Shown piece by piece: positions 12,326 through 14,839 of a stretch of DNA of 14,839 nucleotides. The DNA lies in NCBI GenBank assembly GCA_023263825.1, contig JALQUJ010000151.1:1-14839 (forward strand). Direction: 5' to 3'. The stretch is from Porticoccus sp. (GTDB taxonomy: Bacteria; Pseudomonadota; Gammaproteobacteria; Pseudomonadales; Porticoccaceae). Under the pieces are notes generated by a model, which did not search any database, had not been told where the DNA came from, and saw nothing but the letters and a program-made list of their open reading frames with translations. The first letter of the stretch is position 1; the number at the start of each line of letters is the position of its first letter. The translations under genes were made by a program, and so were the position numbers.

Positions 12326-14570
12326 CAGCAACTTCTATTCTATCCACCTTCTGAAACCCTCTGGGCAGCTTATTTCCCCTGCGTCCACGCTCACCTCTGT
12401 AATGCTCCAAATCAGATAATTTAAGATTCAAATAGCGCTTACCCGAATGCACCAGTAACTGCTGTCCCGCTGTAATGACAGATACTGATACCATAAACTC
12501 ATCACGGGATTGCAGGCGTGATGAAGGAATATTAATCAGCTTATTACCCTTACCACGAGCTAACTGAGGCAGGTCTGACAAAGGAAACACCAACATTCTG
12601 CCTTCGTTACTCACAGCAACTACCAGGCTCTGTTCGATATCAGATACCGTGACGGGTGATAACACGCGCCCACCCTTTGGAATAGAAATAGCTGCCTTAC
12701 CAGAACGATTCTTGGTATGGAGGTCTTCCAACTTAGCGACAAAACCATAACCAGCATCCGTCGCCATCAACAATTGCTGATTATCTTCCCCCATAATGAC
12801 ACCGTTAAATGTCGCACCAGACGGTGCATTTAACCGGCCTGTTACCGGCTCTCCCTGGCCACGAGCAGAGGGTAGTGAATGTGCAGCAACAGAATAAGTA
12901 CGACCGGTAGAATCCAATAAGATAACATTCTGGTTACTTCTTCCTTTGGCAGCACAAAGGAAATCATCACCGGATTTATAATTTAAGGAAGAAGGATCAA
13001 TATCATGACCTTTGGCAGAACGCATCCAGCCTTTTTCTGACAATACAACAGTTACAGACTCCGAAGTCATTAGGTCGGTTTCACTAAAGGCTTTTGCTTC
13101 TCCCCTTTCCATTAACGGCGAACGGCGATCATCTCCAAATTCATCAGCCACTGCCAATAATTCTTTTCGTACCAAGGTTTTTAACCTTTGTTTTGACCCA
13201 AGAATTTTCTCTAACTCATCTTTTTCTTTTGCCAGTTCTTCCTGCTCTGCCCGAATCTTAACTTCTTCCAGTCGCGCCAGCTGTCGCAACTTGGTATCCA
13301 AAACATAATCAGCCTGTATTTCACTCAGACCAAATCGCTCTATCAATGCAGGCTTGGGCTCATCTTCGGTTCGAATAATATGGATGACTTCGTCAATATT
13401 GAGGAAAGCTATTAACAAGCCATCTAATAAGTGCAGTCGTTTTTCCACCTTATCCAAACGGTAGGTCAACCGCCGACGCACGGTATCCAAGCGGAAGCGT
13501 AACCATTCAGACAACACTTTATTGAGTGGTTTTACCTCTGGCCGGCCATCCACACCAATCATGTTCATATTGATGCGATAGTTTTTTTCCAAATCTGTAG
13601 AGACAAATAAATGATCCATCAGGCTTTCGGTATCAATACGATTGGAACGGGGAACAATCACCAGTCGAGTTGGGTTCTCGTGATCAGATTCATCCCGCAA
13701 ATCTGATACCATTGGTAACTTTTTAGCATTCATCTGAGCCGCCACTTGCTCCAACACTTTCGCGCCAGAAGCTTGATGGGGCAATGCGGTGATCACGATA
13801 TCACCATTCTCTTTATGCCAAACGGCACGCATTTTTAAGCTACCACGTCCGGTTTCATAGGTTTTCAGAATATCAGAGCGTGGCGTGATAATTTCTGCCT
13901 CGGTAGGATAATCCGGTCCCTTAATGTGCTCACATAATTCTTCCAACGTCGCTTTGGGGGCTTCCAAAAGGTGAATACAGGCACTAATCACCTCCCTTAA
14001 GTTATGGGGAGGAATATCTGTAGCCATGCCCACGGCGATACCCGTGGTGCCATTGAGCAATACATGGGGCGCCCGGGCCGGCAAAATTTCCGGCTCTTCC
14101 ATGGTGCCATCAAAATTTGGCTTCCAATTGACGGTTCCCTGACCTAACTCAGACAACAAAACATCAGAAAATTTTGCCAGTTTTGATTCGGTATAACGCA
14201 TTGCCGCGAAGGATTTGGGATCATCTGGCGCACCCCAATTACCCTGCCCATCCACCAAGGGGTAGCGATAGGAGAATGGCTGAGCCATTAAGACCATGGC
14301 CTCATAGGCGGCACTGTCACCATGGGGGTGAAATTTACCAATCACATCACCGACGGTACGGGCAGACTTTTTATATTTCGCCGTAGATTTTAAGCCCAAC
14401 TCACTCATGGCATAGATAATGCGCCGCTGAACCGGTTTAAGACCATCACCAATATTGGGCAATGCCCTGTCGAGAATGACATACATGGAATAATCCAGGT
14501 AGGCTTTCTCGGTATAACCTCTCAGGGAAATCTGCTCAATGGCATCATTAATCATTGTTGTTTCTGTCAT
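12318..14570 (-). CDS. parC: DNA topoisomerase IV subunit A, ParC
   Basis: Type II topoisomerase subunit that, with ParE, decatenates daughter chromosomes. The N-terminal cleavage domain has GLKPVQRRIIYAM (43-55), the quinolone-determining region GKFHPHGDSAAYEAM (78-92), and the catalytic pair Arg125-Tyr126 in AAMRYTE. Ser86 and Glu90 correspond to E. coli Ser80 and Glu84, the residues changed in quinolone resistance; both are wild type. A coiled-coil region (about 365-480) precedes the C-terminal beta-pinwheel with repeated strand-turn units. The length of 750 is close to E. coli ParC (752). This is ParC and not GyrA, given the short C-terminus and ParC-like motifs. The start ATG overlaps the TGA of a four-codon upstream frame (MVLL), and the only good Shine-Dalgarno (AAGAAGGA, 14585-14592) lies before that frame. 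parE is not in the window. Confidence 0.97.
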   Translation of the reverse strand: MTETTMINDAIEQISLRGYTEKAYLDYSMYVILDRALPNIGDGLKPVQRRIIYAMSELGLKSTAKYKKSARTVGDVIGKFHPHGDSAAYEAMVLMAQPFSYRYPLVDGQGNWGAPDDPKSFAAMRYTESKLAKFSDVLLSELGQGTVNWKPNFDGTMEEPEILPARAPHVLLNGTTGIAVGMATDIPPHNLREVISACIHLLEAPKATLEELCEHIKGPDYPTEAEIITPRSDILKTYETGRGSLKMRAVWHKENGDIVITALPHQASGAKVLEQVAAQMNAKKLPMVSDLRDESDHENPTRLVIVPRSNRIDTESLMDHLFVSTDLEKNYRINMNMIGVDGRPEVKPLNKVLSEWLRFRLDTVRRRLTYRLDKVEKRLHLLDGLLIAFLNIDEVIHIIRTEDEPKPALIERFGLSEIQADYVLDTKLRQLARLEEVKIRAEQEELAKEKDELEKILGSKQRLKTLVRKELLAVADEFGDDRRSPLMERGEAKAFSETDLMTSESVTVVLSEKGWMRSAKGHDIDPSSLNYKSGDDFLCAAKGRSNQNVILLDSTGRTYSVAAHSLPSARGQGEPVTGRLNAPSGATFNGVIMGEDNQQLLMATDAGYGFVAKLEDLHTKNRSGKAAISIPKGGRVLSPVTVSDIEQSLVVAVSNEGRMLVFPLSDLPQLARGKGNKLINIPSSRLQSRDEFMVSVSVITAGQQLLVHSGKRYLNLKLSDLEHYRGERGRRGNKLPRGFQKVDRIEVAGG

Positions 14571-14633
14571 AGTAAGACCATCAGTCCTTCTTATTCATCA
14601 CGACTTACATTTATTTGCTTGGATCTGCACGGA

Positions 14634-14839
14634 CTAAATAGCAATATTCTTTTGCGGCAACCCTTTGTTAGTTTGATCAAACTGATCTTCACAAAGAATA
14701 ACCTGCCCCGTTTTCACGCCCTTATCAATTAAGTACTGTTTAACCGTATCACTACGCTCATCAGCGATGACTTTAAGTGCGTCTACTTGTTTAGCTGTAA
14801 TCTCTGGCTGAGCAGTTGATTCCGAATCCTGCTTCGAAT
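14634..14839 (-). CDS. C-terminal end of an unidentified protein, perhaps DUF748 family
   Basis: A minus-strand frame is open to the window edge and stops at TAG 14634-14636, leaving 68 codons. The sequence begins with a polar linker (SKQDSESTAQPEITAKQ). It then has VDALKVIADERSDTVKQYLI, DKGVKTGQVILCED and GLPQKNIAI. The pattern 'helix with ADxR, then a Lys-Gly-Val turn and a strand' resembles the C-terminal end of large envelope proteins of the DUF748/AsmA-like group, and more loosely OmpA-type domains. The start is outside the window. It ends 63 bases before parC and may share its transcript. The frame is credible as coding; the family call is a weak guess. Confidence 0.5.
   Translation of the reverse strand, partial: SKQDSESTAQPEITAKQVDALKVIADERSDTVKQYLIDKGVKTGQVILCEDQFDQTNKGLPQKNIAI

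Noticed and set aside
13012..13308. 98-codon plus-strand frame opposite parC
   Set aside because: It is antisense to the well-conserved coiled-coil region of parC. The Ser-rich peptide is the expected mirror of Glu/Lys/Leu codons.

Overview
The window looks like ordinary chromosome of a moderate-GC gammaproteobacterium. The evidence is a ParC-type topoisomerase IV subunit, RadA, a BtuB/BtuCDF uptake system under a cobalamin riboswitch, and a chromosomal gene pair for DnaT-like and lambda P-like replication proteins. I suspect a marine Cellvibrionales/Spongiibacteraceae-like lineage, but that is only an impression from gene content. There is no sign of a prophage, transposon or CRISPR array.

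Layout: (1) 1-858, the 3' part of an Amt ammonium transporter gene on +. It converges on the B12 operon at a bidirectional terminator (880-908). (2) 931-8411, a vitamin B12 salvage operon read entirely on the minus strand. It starts with a sigma70-like promoter (8383-8411) and a cobalamin riboswitch (about 8100-8370). The genes in transcription order are btuB, a PP-loop Dph6-like ATPase, a signal-less BtuF-like protein, cobO/btuR, btuC, btuD and btuF. (3) 8491-10284, radA on minus, preceded by a truncated TonB-dependent receptor gene that retains only signal and plug. (4) 10382-12110, two overlapping + strand genes: a protein with three DnaT-type ssDNA-binding repeats, and a lambda P-like helicase loader. 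They end at a second bidirectional terminator (12139-12166). (5) 12209-14570, parC on minus, trailed by a possible 38-residue single-membrane-span protein. (6) 14634-14839, the C-terminal end of a further minus-strand gene, possibly of the DUF748 family.

How the B12 genes work together: BtuB takes corrinoid across the outer membrane, BtuF binds it in the periplasm, BtuCD imports it, and CobO adenosylates it. The riboswitch shuts expression when adenosylcobalamin is plentiful. I see no intrinsic terminator in the leader. A repeated hexamer covering the Shine-Dalgarno region has an upstream complement, so control is probably translational. Two operon members have no textbook role: the Dph6-like amidoligase homologue (bacteria make no diphthamide) and the cytoplasmic BtuF-like protein with a CxxC motif. 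These are the best candidates for undescribed biology here. The junction between them carries four 14-15 bp tandem repeats and what looks like a one-base frameshift.

The second point of interest is the chromosomal DnaT(x3)/lambda P-like pair, which resembles a primosome or helicase-loading module without a phage around it.
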